From Borreliella bissettiae DN127 (lineage in GTDB: Bacteria > Spirochaetota > Spirochaetia > Borreliales > Borreliaceae), in the NCBI RefSeq assembly GCF_000222305.1, contig NC_015921.1, positions 248,001-312,000 on the forward strand: a stretch of DNA of 64,000 nt, in the 5' to 3' direction. A program made the position numbers and the translations under genes. Numbering within the stretch: position 1 is the first letter of the stretch; each line of letters opens with the position of its first letter. This document shows positions 27,658 through 36,535 of this stretch, piece after piece. The notes below the pieces were generated by a model that worked only from the letters and a program-made list of their open reading frames with translations, was not told the origin of the DNA and did not search any database.

Positions 27658-29127
27658 TTAATCAATAATACTTGTAAAAGTGCTTGAAAGACTTTCTTTT
27701 GCTACATTGTCAGATGAACTTGTAATTTTTATTTCAATAAAATTAGAAGAATTGGTCTCTAAATCTTTAGCATTAACACTCAAAATACCACTTTCATTTA
27801 AAGTAAAGAGTACCTCTATTTTAGGAATTCCTCTTAAAGCTTTTTGAATATTGCCAAAAGAAAACCTACCTATAGAATAATTCAAAGAGGCTTTTTTATA
27901 TTCACCTTGAAGTATGTGAATCTCAATTTCATCTTGATAATCATTGGTAGTCGTAAATAGTTTACTCCTAGAAATTGGTAAAGCAGCATTTCTCTCTATT
28001 AAAGTAAAAAATTCATTGTCTTTTATCTCAAGTCCAAGAGAATAAGGAGTCACATCCTTAAACTTGATAACAGAGTCATTTTTAGAAAGACTAAAAGCAT
28101 GAATACCTGCGCCAATAGCTACGACCTCATCTTGATTTAAAGCATCTAAAATTGCAACAGAAGGAAAGGATTCCTTTAAAACTTTTTCAATTAAGGGAAT
28201 CCTTGTTGAACCACCAGAAAGTATGATTTTTGAAACACTACTAATATCAACCCCAGAATCAGCAATACATTCCATAGACAACTGAATAGTTTTGTCAATA
28301 TATTCACTTATCATTGAATTAAATTCATCCCTTTTAAGATTATAATTTAAATGCTTACCATCAAGGAAAAGCAAAGTAATATCAACCTCTTCCATAATAG
28401 ATAAATTTTTTTTACCCTCTTCAATTCGTTCTCTTAGTTGCTCTAGAAGAAAAATATCTTCTAGATTAAAATCAGGACATTCATTTTTAAAACTATCTAA
28501 AACATGCTTTTCAATGATTTTATTAAAGTCATTACCTCCAAGTCGACTTTGCCCTTTAACCGAAAGAACAGTATAAGTGTCGCCTTGTTTTTCCATAAGA
28601 GTTACATCAAAAGTTCCACCCCCAAGATCATAAATAAGAAAAATTCCATCGATCTGTCTTTCAAAGGCATAAGCAATAGCAGCTGCGGTTGGTTCATTAA
28701 GTATAGCCTTACAATTCAAACCAGCAACATTTGCAGCCTCAACAACACATCTTCTTTGAATCTCAGAAAAATATGCAGGAACTGTTATAACAACATTTTC
28801 AATCTCTTCATCTAAAAATTTTTCAGCATTCTTTTTAACACTAGAGAGCAAATGTGCTGAAATATATTCTGCTCTATAAAATTCGTCATCTACTTTATAA
28901 AAATTATTAGAACCTATGTTGGTCTTAAAATCATAAAATGTTTTTTGTGGATTGACTAATATTTGATTTTTAGCGGCACTTCCAACAAAAACATCCTTAT
29001 CTGAGAAAGAAACAATGGAAGGAGTCATTCGCTCACCCATTTCATTTAATATTATCTTAGAACTAACATCAAAATACGATGCCACAGTATTTGTGGTTCC
29101 AAGATCAATACCTATCCATTTTTTCAT
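27658..29127 (-). CDS. Hsp70/DnaK-like chaperone lacking the C-terminal lid
   Basis: 489 residues against about 635 for DnaK. The ATPase domain is complete: GIDLGTTNT at the N-terminus, YDLGGGTFDVTL, and GGSTRIP. The beta part of the substrate domain follows (VTPYSLGLEI, NAALPISRS, SVNAKDLET), then the protein stops after a short serine-rich tail. The alpha-helical lid is absent. This is not a window or frameshift effect, since the stop is in normal sequence. GGGGAGG lies 5 nt before the ATG, inside the end of the upstream gene (23-nt overlap). It is distinct from the main dnaK. Corresponds to B31 BB_0264. Confidence 0.9.
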   Translation of the reverse strand: MKKWIGIDLGTTNTVASYFDVSSKIILNEMGERMTPSIVSFSDKDVFVGSAAKNQILVNPQKTFYDFKTNIGSNNFYKVDDEFYRAEYISAHLLSSVKKNAEKFLDEEIENVVITVPAYFSEIQRRCVVEAANVAGLNCKAILNEPTAAAIAYAFERQIDGIFLIYDLGGGTFDVTLMEKQGDTYTVLSVKGQSRLGGNDFNKIIEKHVLDSFKNECPDFNLEDIFLLEQLRERIEEGKKNLSIMEEVDITLLFLDGKHLNYNLKRDEFNSMISEYIDKTIQLSMECIADSGVDISSVSKIILSGGSTRIPLIEKVLKESFPSVAILDALNQDEVVAIGAGIHAFSLSKNDSVIKFKDVTPYSLGLEIKDNEFFTLIERNAALPISRSKLFTTTNDYQDEIEIHILQGEYKKASLNYSIGRFSFGNIQKALRGIPKIEVLFTLNESGILSVNAKDLETNSSNFIEIKITSSSDNVAKESLSSTFTSIID

Positions 29128-29623
29128 GAATACCTCCCCTATGTATTGAAATAATTAACTCAACCTCACCTAGATCTAATTTAAACTTTTTAGCAATAGC
29201 TTCAAAAGACATGCCTTGTTCATGTAGTAAAATAATCTGATTGCGAACATTATAACTTTCTTTTATTATATTTTTTTCAATAGTAGGCATAGAATAATCC
29301 AAATTGCTTTTATAAATTCCATCACTTTTCGATCCAAAGCTAGAAGGACTATTACCAGGAATAGTACTGTTAAACCCTAACAATCTCTGATCAAGAATTT
29401 CAATTCTCTCGTCAACCTCTTTAATGATTCTATTTAAACTTTCAATTTTTATTTCAATAATATTTATATTTCTATCTGTAGCTTGATTAATTTCAATAAT
29501 TGTTTTATCTACCTCACTTTTGAACTTTCTAAGTATGCTATTAGATTTTATTTTCAAATTAACATACACATGAAAATATATAAACATAAATATAATTAAA
29601 ATAAGATAAAAAACAATAAACAT
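29105..29623 (-). CDS. DUF6115/SwrB-like membrane protein
   Basis: 172 residues. An N-terminal membrane anchor covers about 2-22, a coiled coil about 35-85, and a variable linker follows. The C-terminal helix-turn-helix-like motif HEQGMSFEAIAKKFKLDLGE is the hallmark of DUF6115 proteins. B. subtilis SwrB, which promotes flagellar export activation, has this layout and lies at the end of the fla/che operon. Here the gene also follows the flagellar genes. Function in Borrelia is inferred only from layout and position. Corresponds to B31 BB_0265. Confidence 0.65.
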   Translation of the reverse strand: MFIVFYLILIIFMFIYFHVYVNLKIKSNSILRKFKSEVDKTIIEINQATDRNINIIEIKIESLNRIIKEVDERIEILDQRLLGFNSTIPGNSPSSFGSKSDGIYKSNLDYSMPTIEKNIIKESYNVRNQIILLHEQGMSFEAIAKKFKLDLGEVELIISIHRGGIHEKMDRY

Positions 29624-29642
29624 ATAAAAACCCTAAAACATT

Positions 29643-29945
29643 TTATCTCTTAATATTAACATTTTTGCCAATTTTAGGATCTTCAAATTTATCAGAATAT
29701 AAACTAAGCATTACCTTCTCTTCATTCTTATTTTTTTTAACTGGAAACGAAAGTAAATAATTATCCTCGACCTTGCTAACTACACACACATTGCTAACCT
29801 CAGAGTCAGTATGACAATCTCTTAAAAATCTATACCTAGCATTTTGATTAATTTTTAATTTTTTACGCTTTTCACTTTCATTTAAAAATTGTCTAGCTTT
29901 AAAAGATCCAACAACAGAAATCTTAAAAACTTCAAATGTATCCAT
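29643..29945 (-). CDS. Small hypothetical protein downstream of FapA
   Basis: 100 residues from ATG 29945, preferred because AGGG lies 8 nt upstream. A TTG at 29951 is the alternative. It is soluble and basic, with a likely mixed alpha/beta fold (SVVGSFKARQFLN, NYLLSFPVKK). It contains two cysteines. I do not recognise a family. It lies between the FapA-like gene and the SwrB-like gene with about 20-nt gaps, so co-transcription with the flagellar region is likely. Corresponds to B31 BB_0266. Confidence 0.6.
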   Translation of the reverse strand: MDTFEVFKISVVGSFKARQFLNESEKRKKLKINQNARYRFLRDCHTDSEVSNVCVVSKVEDNYLLSFPVKKNKNEEKVMLSLYSDKFEDPKIGKNVNIKR

Positions 29946-29971
29946 ATACAAATCCCTATATTAAAGATCAT

Positions 29972-31876
29972 TCACCTAGCCTTAAAAGGAATATAGGTCA
30001 TAACTTTAATATAATTATCATCCTCTACAAAAGTAACATTGTTGTAATCTTTTGAAAGCTCATAAAAAGCATTCTTAATATAAAGCTTAACACCTAAACA
30101 AGCTATATTTTCAACAGAAACTTTACCCTCTATCTTAGTATTTTCAAGCTCATTTTGCAAATCAATTCGCTTAGCCTCTATCATTTTTATTTCCATTCTA
30201 AGAATTTTACTCTCATTAACAAATTCATTGTAACTATCAATCTTTAAGGATTTTTCTGCCTTATCTGTAATAAGCACAATATTCTTTTTTAAAGCAACAA
30301 TATCTTTAGTTAAAACTTCTAATCGCTTTTCAATCTTTTCAAGATGACTGGTAAATCTAGTTAATAAATCTTTAATTTCAGGATCATAGCCAACATCAAT
30401 GCAAGTTTCACAACTTCTATCAGAACCTATAGAATAAGCCCTAACCTCTTCTTTGGCATAAACATTAGAACCAACTATTTTTGATTTTTTACCGATACAA
30501 AGAACTCTCTTTTTAGAAGAAACTGAAGAATTCACAATACCTCTTAAAACTTCAACTTCCCCGCCACAATTTAAAGTAACATTTTCTAAAAACTTAGCCC
30601 TAACATTACCTCGAGCATAAATTTTAGAATCACCCTTACCATTCACGCCACTATGAAAAATAATAGACCCATCCGTTTTTAAATTGCACCGGCCCACCAA
30701 TCCTTTCACCTCTATTCCACTTTTGGCCATAATATTGTATCCGTCCAAAACATTGCCTTGCACAAGAACCATCCCATTATTTACTATATCCCCAGTAGCA
30801 GGCCCAACATCACCTTTGACTAAATAAATATTATGAACAGATATTACACCGTCTGAAACAGACATATATCCATTACATTTTGCCCGAATTTTATAGCCAT
30901 CTTTAAAAGTATTCTCGCCCAAAATAAAATTAATATCCTGTCCACTCTCTGATTTTAAAAATTTGCCAAAAACGGTATAACCATCTATACCTTTACCAAA
31001 AGGAATAATTCTGGCTAACTCCTCGCCTTCAATAACATTTCTAAATCCTATGCTTGAAACCTCATACTCACCAAGCCTATTATTTTCATCAACAATAAAA
31101 TCAATATAAGAATCCCTGCCTTTTACTGGCTCTAACCCTTTTGCAAGTTCAACAGGCTCGCCATAAACAGGATAATCCACAAATTTTGCTACTTTATCCT
31201 TAAGTATTGCAATATCTATTACTCCATATTTTCTAAGAATATTAAAAATATCTTGCGCAAAAATTTCAGCTCCATTAATTCCAGGCGCCGTAAATTCAAT
31301 GGTAACTGACATTGAATTTTCTGATATTTGAACCATCATTGTGACATTTTCAGAAGGATCAGATTCAAAATCAGCAATTTTTTCATAATATCCACTAGCA
31401 TTCTCAACTATACCCTTCACAATGTCTTTATTGAAATTTTCAATATTGCTATGTAATTCTAATTTAGAAATAACATCTTGACAATTAATAGGAATTCCTT
31501 GTCCCTTTGGTGAGATAACCTTTAGAAATACACCTTTTGAAGATTTCCTGATAAAAAATTCACCATCTGATGAAATCACCTCTTCTTTGCCTGAATCATT
31601 TTTTGAATCAAGAGACACTTTAGGCTTGCTAGAAGAATTTCTATAGGCAACTATTTTCCATTTTCTCTTTCCATATCCCAATATACCACTACTACCTTTT
31701 GACAAAATCTCATAATCTAATTCTTTATAAGGCACCGAAAGCTCCAAAGAAGCATCATTTAAGGCCTCTTCAAGGGTATCTGCTTCTATTTCCATCAAAT
31801 CAACATGACTTTCTCTTTCTAAGTAAGATCGCATCTTATCACAAAGTTCAGAAAAATTTATAGCCCTGTCATCCAT
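29972..31876 (-). CDS. FapA-family (DUF342) protein with N-terminal Jag-like domain
   Basis: 634 residues. Residues about 25-80 resemble the Jag_N domain (EADTLEEALNDASLEL, then SKGSSGILGYGKRKWKI). A DUF342/FapA body of beta-helix-like repeats follows (about 260-500, with GDIVNNGMVLVQGNV and KAKFLENVTLNCGGEVEV-like strands), and then a coiled coil (about 510-590). FapA proteins affect flagellar assembly and polar localisation in Vibrio. AAGGA upstream of the ATG overlaps the end of the previous gene. It follows flhF, flhG and the BB_0268 gene, in keeping with a flagellar placement role. Corresponds to B31 BB_0267. Confidence 0.8.
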   Translation of the reverse strand: MDDRAINFSELCDKMRSYLERESHVDLMEIEADTLEEALNDASLELSVPYKELDYEILSKGSSGILGYGKRKWKIVAYRNSSSKPKVSLDSKNDSGKEEVISSDGEFFIRKSSKGVFLKVISPKGQGIPINCQDVISKLELHSNIENFNKDIVKGIVENASGYYEKIADFESDPSENVTMMVQISENSMSVTIEFTAPGINGAEIFAQDIFNILRKYGVIDIAILKDKVAKFVDYPVYGEPVELAKGLEPVKGRDSYIDFIVDENNRLGEYEVSSIGFRNVIEGEELARIIPFGKGIDGYTVFGKFLKSESGQDINFILGENTFKDGYKIRAKCNGYMSVSDGVISVHNIYLVKGDVGPATGDIVNNGMVLVQGNVLDGYNIMAKSGIEVKGLVGRCNLKTDGSIIFHSGVNGKGDSKIYARGNVRAKFLENVTLNCGGEVEVLRGIVNSSVSSKKRVLCIGKKSKIVGSNVYAKEEVRAYSIGSDRSCETCIDVGYDPEIKDLLTRFTSHLEKIEKRLEVLTKDIVALKKNIVLITDKAEKSLKIDSYNEFVNESKILRMEIKMIEAKRIDLQNELENTKIEGKVSVENIACLGVKLYIKNAFYELSKDYNNVTFVEDDNYIKVMTYIPFKAR

Positions 31877-31878
31877 AT

Positions 31879-32358
31879 TTATTCCTTCTTGCTCATTAAA
31901 GTTTTAATAGCATCTGCAACAACTTTAGGATCATTATCTTCAATAAATGAAATTTTTTTATTTTTGTCACTCCCCCTACTCATGTCTTCAGTATCAAATT
32001 TATACTTTTTAACCTCTTCTATAAAATCAACACTACCACTGTTATTTTGAGACTTCTCATAAAGAGAATTCTTATTTTGAAAATTAAGATTCTCTTTAAA
32101 ATCCTTGTCACTTTTCTTATCATCTTTAAGCTTATTTTCCATATCACCAGACAATTCCGTTGAAAAAAGATTCGATAAATATTTCTTATAGATAAACTCA
32201 ATTAAAAGTCCAATAATAAAAAAAAATACAAACTGTAAAAAAGATCTAATTAAGATTGTAAAAAATGATAAGCCACAAAACAAACCTAAAACCGCTGACA
32301 TAAACAGTGCTGACACACTAGCTAATAAAATATACTTTAATTCCCTGCTTACAAACAT
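31879..32358 (-). CDS. Two-span membrane protein with FliF-like C-terminal peptide (B31 BB_0268, reported as Hfq)
   Basis: 159 residues. Two hydrophobic helices (about 9-31 and 33-57) are followed by a charged, disordered linker and the terminal PKVVADAIKTLM segment (144-155). That segment resembles the FliG-binding tail of FliF (PEDVAKLIRTWL). From memory, the B31 orthologue BB_0268 was published as an atypical Hfq RNA chaperone. I see no Sm1/Sm2 pattern, and the N-terminal 60 residues look membrane-embedded, so I leave the symbol blank. It lies between flhG and the FapA-like gene with 3-6-nt gaps. Confidence 0.75.
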   Translation of the reverse strand: MFVSRELKYILLASVSALFMSAVLGLFCGLSFFTILIRSFLQFVFFFIIGLLIEFIYKKYLSNLFSTELSGDMENKLKDDKKSDKDFKENLNFQNKNSLYEKSQNNSGSVDFIEEVKKYKFDTEDMSRGSDKNKKISFIEDNDPKVVADAIKTLMSKKE

Positions 32359-32364
32359 AATGTC

Positions 32365-33252
32365 TTATTCCACACCAAAAAATCTTAATATAAAACCTAT
32401 AACCCCTCTTCTTTTTCTGTTATCTAGAGAAACCTCCTCAAGGGTGGCAACAATAGAATCAAGACAATAGCTAGCTTTGCTATTTGGATTTACCAAAACA
32501 AAAGGCTTTTGCTTAAAAACAGAACTTCTAATGTTTTGATCCTCATAAATATGACCCAAATAATCAATATTTAAATTTAAAAATTGCCCCGAAATATCTA
32601 TAACCTTTTTAGCAACTCCCTTAGCCTCACTAACATTAGCTACTCTATTAACAATAAGTCTTAAATTTTTTAAATTCTCCATCTTATAAGACAAAACCTT
32701 TATTATTCCATAAGCATCAGTAATAGAAGTAGGTTCTGGAGTAGTAACAATAACAACATCGTCACTAGAAAGCAAAAACGAAATAACTTGCCTTGAAATT
32801 CCAGCACTAGTATCTATTACAACTATATCATATTCATATATTTTTAATAATTCTTTTATAAATTTATTAACATCAACATCAGAGAGATCTAAAAGCTCCA
32901 TTGTACCAGAAGCACCGGCTAAAAGATCAATATTGTACTCGGTCTTTGTTATTACTTCTCTAATATCACGACTTTGAGCAATCATATGATATATACTATA
33001 CTTGGGGATAACTCCAAGCAAAATATTAACATTAGCCATTCCAATATCTGCATCAAGTATTAATACCTTTTTACCAAGCTCAGAATATTTAAGAGCAAGT
33101 CCAATTGCAATATTACTTTTACCAACACCACCTTTGCCACTACTAACAGCAATAAATCTTGTTTTACTGTTTTGAACTTTCTCATCAACTGAAAAATTAA
33201 ATTTACCGTTTAATCTCATCATATCTCTTAAACTTTGAGCTTGATCTTCCAT
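32365..33252 (-). CDS. flhG: FlhG (YlxH/MinD-like ATPase), flagellar number regulator
   Basis: 295 residues. The deviant Walker A GKGGVGKS is at 39-46, followed by [15 protein letters not shown] and DTSAGI, all typical of MinD/ParA-type ATPases. The basic C-terminal tail could bind membrane. FlhG controls FlhF and flagellar number at the poles, and spirochaetes keep a fixed count per cell end. It is the 26th and last gene of the classic flgB operon and starts 11 nt after flhF. Corresponds to B31 BB_0269. Confidence 0.93.
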   Translation of the reverse strand: MEDQAQSLRDMMRLNGKFNFSVDEKVQNSKTRFIAVSSGKGGVGKSNIAIGLALKYSELGKKVLILDADIGMANVNILLGVIPKYSIYHMIAQSRDIREVITKTEYNIDLLAGASGTMELLDLSDVDVNKFIKELLKIYEYDIVVIDTSAGISRQVISFLLSSDDVVIVTTPEPTSITDAYGIIKVLSYKMENLKNLRLIVNRVANVSEAKGVAKKVIDISGQFLNLNIDYLGHIYEDQNIRSSVFKQKPFVLVNPNSKASYCLDSIVATLEEVSLDNRKRRGVIGFILRFFGVE

Positions 33253-33263
33253 TATAACTTTCC

Positions 33264-34430
33264 TTAATAATAAGATTTACTTTTTATCTTCTTAATAAAC
33301 TCTGAGTCATCACTTATTCTGTAGCCATTTATTCTTCTAATAAAAGTAAGTGGTTCTGCAACACTGATATTATGAGGAACAATTTGCCCATCCGTAACAT
33401 AAGAAACTACTTTCTTCATTTCATAAATCAAACTTATCAAATTTCCAACACAAGTGGTTTCATCCACTTTGGTAAAAATCACAGTTTTATAATTAAAAGG
33501 AGAAAATTGGTGAAATATTTCTTTGACATCTGATGTTTTTGTAGTAGAACTTACAGCCAAATGAAATTCGGCATCTCTTCCGCAAGCATTAAGAAGTTCC
33601 TTCATTTCAGCAAGCTTCATAAAATCTTTAGGACTTTTACCAATTGTATCAACAAGTATAAGATCGAAATCCTTTGAATCAGTAATTTCATCTTTTAAAT
33701 CTTTAAAAGACTCAATTGCTCTAACCGGAATACCCATAATATCACCATAAGTTTGAATTTGTTTTTTAGCTCCAATACGATAATTATCAATAGTAATAAT
33801 TTTAATATTTAAACTCTTAGATTCCCCATTAATACCATAAATTGCCGCAAGTTTTGCAATTGTGGTAGTCTTTCCAACACCTGTTGGACCAACTAAAATA
33901 AAAACCCTTTTCTTAAGATTATCAATAATAGATCCTGAACATTTAATTGTCTTTGCAATGTACAAAACAACATCCTCTCTAACCCTCTCATAATCATCAA
34001 GATCTGACAAACTAAATTCTCTCTTAATAAACTCATTAATGTCTTTAATATAGTTTTCAGAAAAATCATTTTCCCTTAAAATGTCTTCAATTTTTGTAAT
34101 TGTTGGATGATTAATATTTTCTTTTTTATGAGCAAGTTCTGTTTTAAGAGACTTAACTTCTTTAAGCACATCTTCAATTGAAGAATTTTCTTCTCTTTTA
34201 ATACTTTGAAGAATTTTTCGTTTTTCATCTTCAACATTAATCTGTTGATTACCAATGTCATATCTAACATAACCTGAAACTTCAACCCAATCTTTGCTAA
34301 ATAAACCTAAAATTCCTCCATGAGGAACGGTTTTATAAGTCATAACCCTAGCATTCTTACCATATTTTTTCTTAATTATCTCTATGACTTCATTATAAGT
34401 TGGACCTTTTTCTGTAAAATACTGAACCAT
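33264..34430 (-). CDS. flhF: FlhF (SRP-type GTPase), flagellar placement
   Basis: 388 residues. The N-terminal basic domain with a linker (1-150) precedes the NG GTPase: GPTGVGKT (181-188), DTIGKSP (261-267) and the TKVDE guanine-specificity motif. FlhF marks the pole and recruits the first basal-body proteins. No strong ribosome site precedes the ATG, which lies 3 nt after the flhA stop, so translation is probably coupled. Corresponds to B31 BB_0270. Confidence 0.94.
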   Translation of the reverse strand: MVQYFTEKGPTYNEVIEIIKKKYGKNARVMTYKTVPHGGILGLFSKDWVEVSGYVRYDIGNQQINVEDEKRKILQSIKREENSSIEDVLKEVKSLKTELAHKKENINHPTITKIEDILRENDFSENYIKDINEFIKREFSLSDLDDYERVREDVVLYIAKTIKCSGSIIDNLKKRVFILVGPTGVGKTTTIAKLAAIYGINGESKSLNIKIITIDNYRIGAKKQIQTYGDIMGIPVRAIESFKDLKDEITDSKDFDLILVDTIGKSPKDFMKLAEMKELLNACGRDAEFHLAVSSTTKTSDVKEIFHQFSPFNYKTVIFTKVDETTCVGNLISLIYEMKKVVSYVTDGQIVPHNISVAEPLTFIRRINGYRISDDSEFIKKIKSKSYY

Positions 34431-34433
34431 ATA

Positions 34434-36527
34434 TTATTCTTCAACCTCTACTGTTTTAAGAACATTAACTTTAATATTTTGGGGAACCTCTAAAACAGAC
34501 ATAACAACAAGATCTGGAATCTCTCTACTTGTTATCACTTTTATTATAGGTCTTGACGATTCGCTTGAGAGAACAACTGGATAAAATCCTTCTGCTTGAA
34601 CTTCGTTTACAATTTTGAAAAGTTCATAAATAAATTTGGTTTTTAAATTAGGATCAATTGAACTTATAAGATCGTGATTAGATTCTACACGAGAATCAAT
34701 TATTATTTGCTCAAAACCGGGGTTTAAAGTTATTACATTAAGCTCAGAATTTAAATCTAAATATCCACTAACTATTTGCCTTCCAATTGATTGCCTACAT
34801 TTTTCAATCAAGAAAAATATGTCCTTAGTAATACTTGTGAAATCTGCAATTGTTTCAAAAATTGTAACCAAATTGCGAATTGAAACCTGCTCTTTTAAAA
34901 GACCTTGTAAAACTCTTTGAATCTCGCCAACTGAAAAATTCTTAAGAACCTCTTCAACAATAGCCCCATAATCCTTTTTAAAAACATCAAGGGTATTTTG
35001 AACATCTTGACGAGTCAAAATTTCGTAAGAATGTCTTTTAATAAGCTCTGTCATATGAGTAGCAATAATCGAAGGAGGATCTACAACAGTATATCCTAAT
35101 TTTTCAGCAGTTTCTCGCCCATCATCATTTACCCAAAGAGAAGGAAGTCCAAATGAAGGATCCTTAACAAGATCTCCATCTATTCCAGAATCAATTCCAA
35201 CATTTATCACCAAAAATTTTCCAAGCTTAATCTCGCCTCGCCCAACCTCAACTCCTCTTAGCTTAAAAGAATAAGCATTGGGCTCAAGCCGCATATTATC
35301 AACTATTCTAATCTTAGGCACAACTATTCCAAATTCAAATGCAATCTCACGCCTTATCTTAACAATACGATCAAGCAGTTCAGAAGTTTTTGTATCATCA
35401 ACTATTGGAACAAGATTATATCCAATCTCAAGAGCCAATGGATCAAGCGGAACAACAGGCGCAACATCTTTGTCTGAATAAATTGACGCTTGTTCTTCTT
35501 CGAGTTTCATTTTTTTTTCTATTTCTTCTTTTTGTCTTATTCCTGAAAGAGAATACGCTAAAAATGCAATTAACAAACTTAAAAACATAAGAATTAGGGT
35601 TGGAAATCCAGGAAGAAAAGCTAAAAAAAACAAAAACCCAGAAACAATCCAATAAATTCCTAAATGATTTGTGAATTGCTCAAAAATCTCGCCACCAAAA
35701 CTATTTTTTGAAATCGACCTGGTAACAATCAGGCCTGTAGCCGTTGAAATTAAAAGAGCCGGCAATTGAGACACAAGCCCATCACCAACTGTTAATGAAA
35801 CATAATTATTAAGAGCTTCGCTAAAGTTAAGACCTTGCAAAGTTATTCCCACCAACAAACCACCAAGAATATTTATAAGGGTTATTAAAAATCCAACCTT
35901 AACGTTTCCTGATACAAATTTAGAAGCTCCATCCATTGCCCCATAAAAATTTACTTCGGATTGTAAATCGTTTTTTTGCCTTGTAGCCTCTTCTTCTGTC
36001 AAATTTCCAGAACTATAGGCAGAATCAATGGCCATTTGCTTGCCAGGAAGTGCATCAAGAGCAAACCGAGCTGCAACTTCAGCTACCCTTGTTGCTCCTT
36101 TGGTAATTACAATAAATTGAACAGCAATAATTATTATAAATATTATAAATCCAATAACAAGTCCTTGAATTCCAGAACTACCCACAACGAATGTCCCAAA
36201 TGTTCTTATCATTTGCCCATCAAAATTTATACCTTTAGTTAAAATTAACCTGGTAGAAGAAATATTAAGAACGAGTCCAAAAATAGTCATCACAAGCAGC
36301 AATGTGGGAAAAACAGAGAAATCCAGAGATCTCTTAGAATAAAGAACAATTAAAATAATTAAAAGACTTATTACTAAATTAACCGTAATCAAAACATCCA
36401 AAATAACTGCGGGAAGAGGCAAAATAAATCCAGCAACAACAAATATCAATCCGACCGAAATTATTAAATCAGACTTATTATTAAGTCCCAAATACCCTAA
36501 TATAGAATTTTTTTTAGCATCCAACAA
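34434..36527 (-). CDS. flhA: Flagellar export gate protein FlhA
   Basis: 697 residues. About eight membrane helices lie in the first 330 residues and include the FHIPEP-type signature region (LPGKQMAIDSAYSSG, about 156-170). The large cytoplasmic domain that docks chaperone-substrate complexes follows. The frame begins with two TTG codons (36527 and 36524), with GAGG 5 nt before the first. No ATG is nearby. It lies 8 nt after flhB. Corresponds to B31 BB_0271. Confidence 0.96.
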   Translation of the reverse strand: MLDAKKNSILGYLGLNNKSDLIISVGLIFVVAGFILPLPAVILDVLITVNLVISLLIILIVLYSKRSLDFSVFPTLLLVMTIFGLVLNISSTRLILTKGINFDGQMIRTFGTFVVGSSGIQGLVIGFIIFIIIIAVQFIVITKGATRVAEVAARFALDALPGKQMAIDSAYSSGNLTEEEATRQKNDLQSEVNFYGAMDGASKFVSGNVKVGFLITLINILGGLLVGITLQGLNFSEALNNYVSLTVGDGLVSQLPALLISTATGLIVTRSISKNSFGGEIFEQFTNHLGIYWIVSGFLFFLAFLPGFPTLILMFLSLLIAFLAYSLSGIRQKEEIEKKMKLEEEQASIYSDKDVAPVVPLDPLALEIGYNLVPIVDDTKTSELLDRIVKIRREIAFEFGIVVPKIRIVDNMRLEPNAYSFKLRGVEVGRGEIKLGKFLVINVGIDSGIDGDLVKDPSFGLPSLWVNDDGRETAEKLGYTVVDPPSIIATHMTELIKRHSYEILTRQDVQNTLDVFKKDYGAIVEEVLKNFSVGEIQRVLQGLLKEQVSIRNLVTIFETIADFTSITKDIFFLIEKCRQSIGRQIVSGYLDLNSELNVITLNPGFEQIIIDSRVESNHDLISSIDPNLKTKFIYELFKIVNEVQAEGFYPVVLSSESSRPIIKVITSREIPDLVVMSVLEVPQNIKVNVLKTVEVEE

Positions 36528-36535
36528 TAGAACCT

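Noticed and set aside
27658..27700. A frameshift explaining the short Hsp70
   Set aside because: The protein ends in a normal-looking serine-rich tail and no lid-like sequence is seen in any frame before the lepB gene 25 nt away, so the short form looks genuine.
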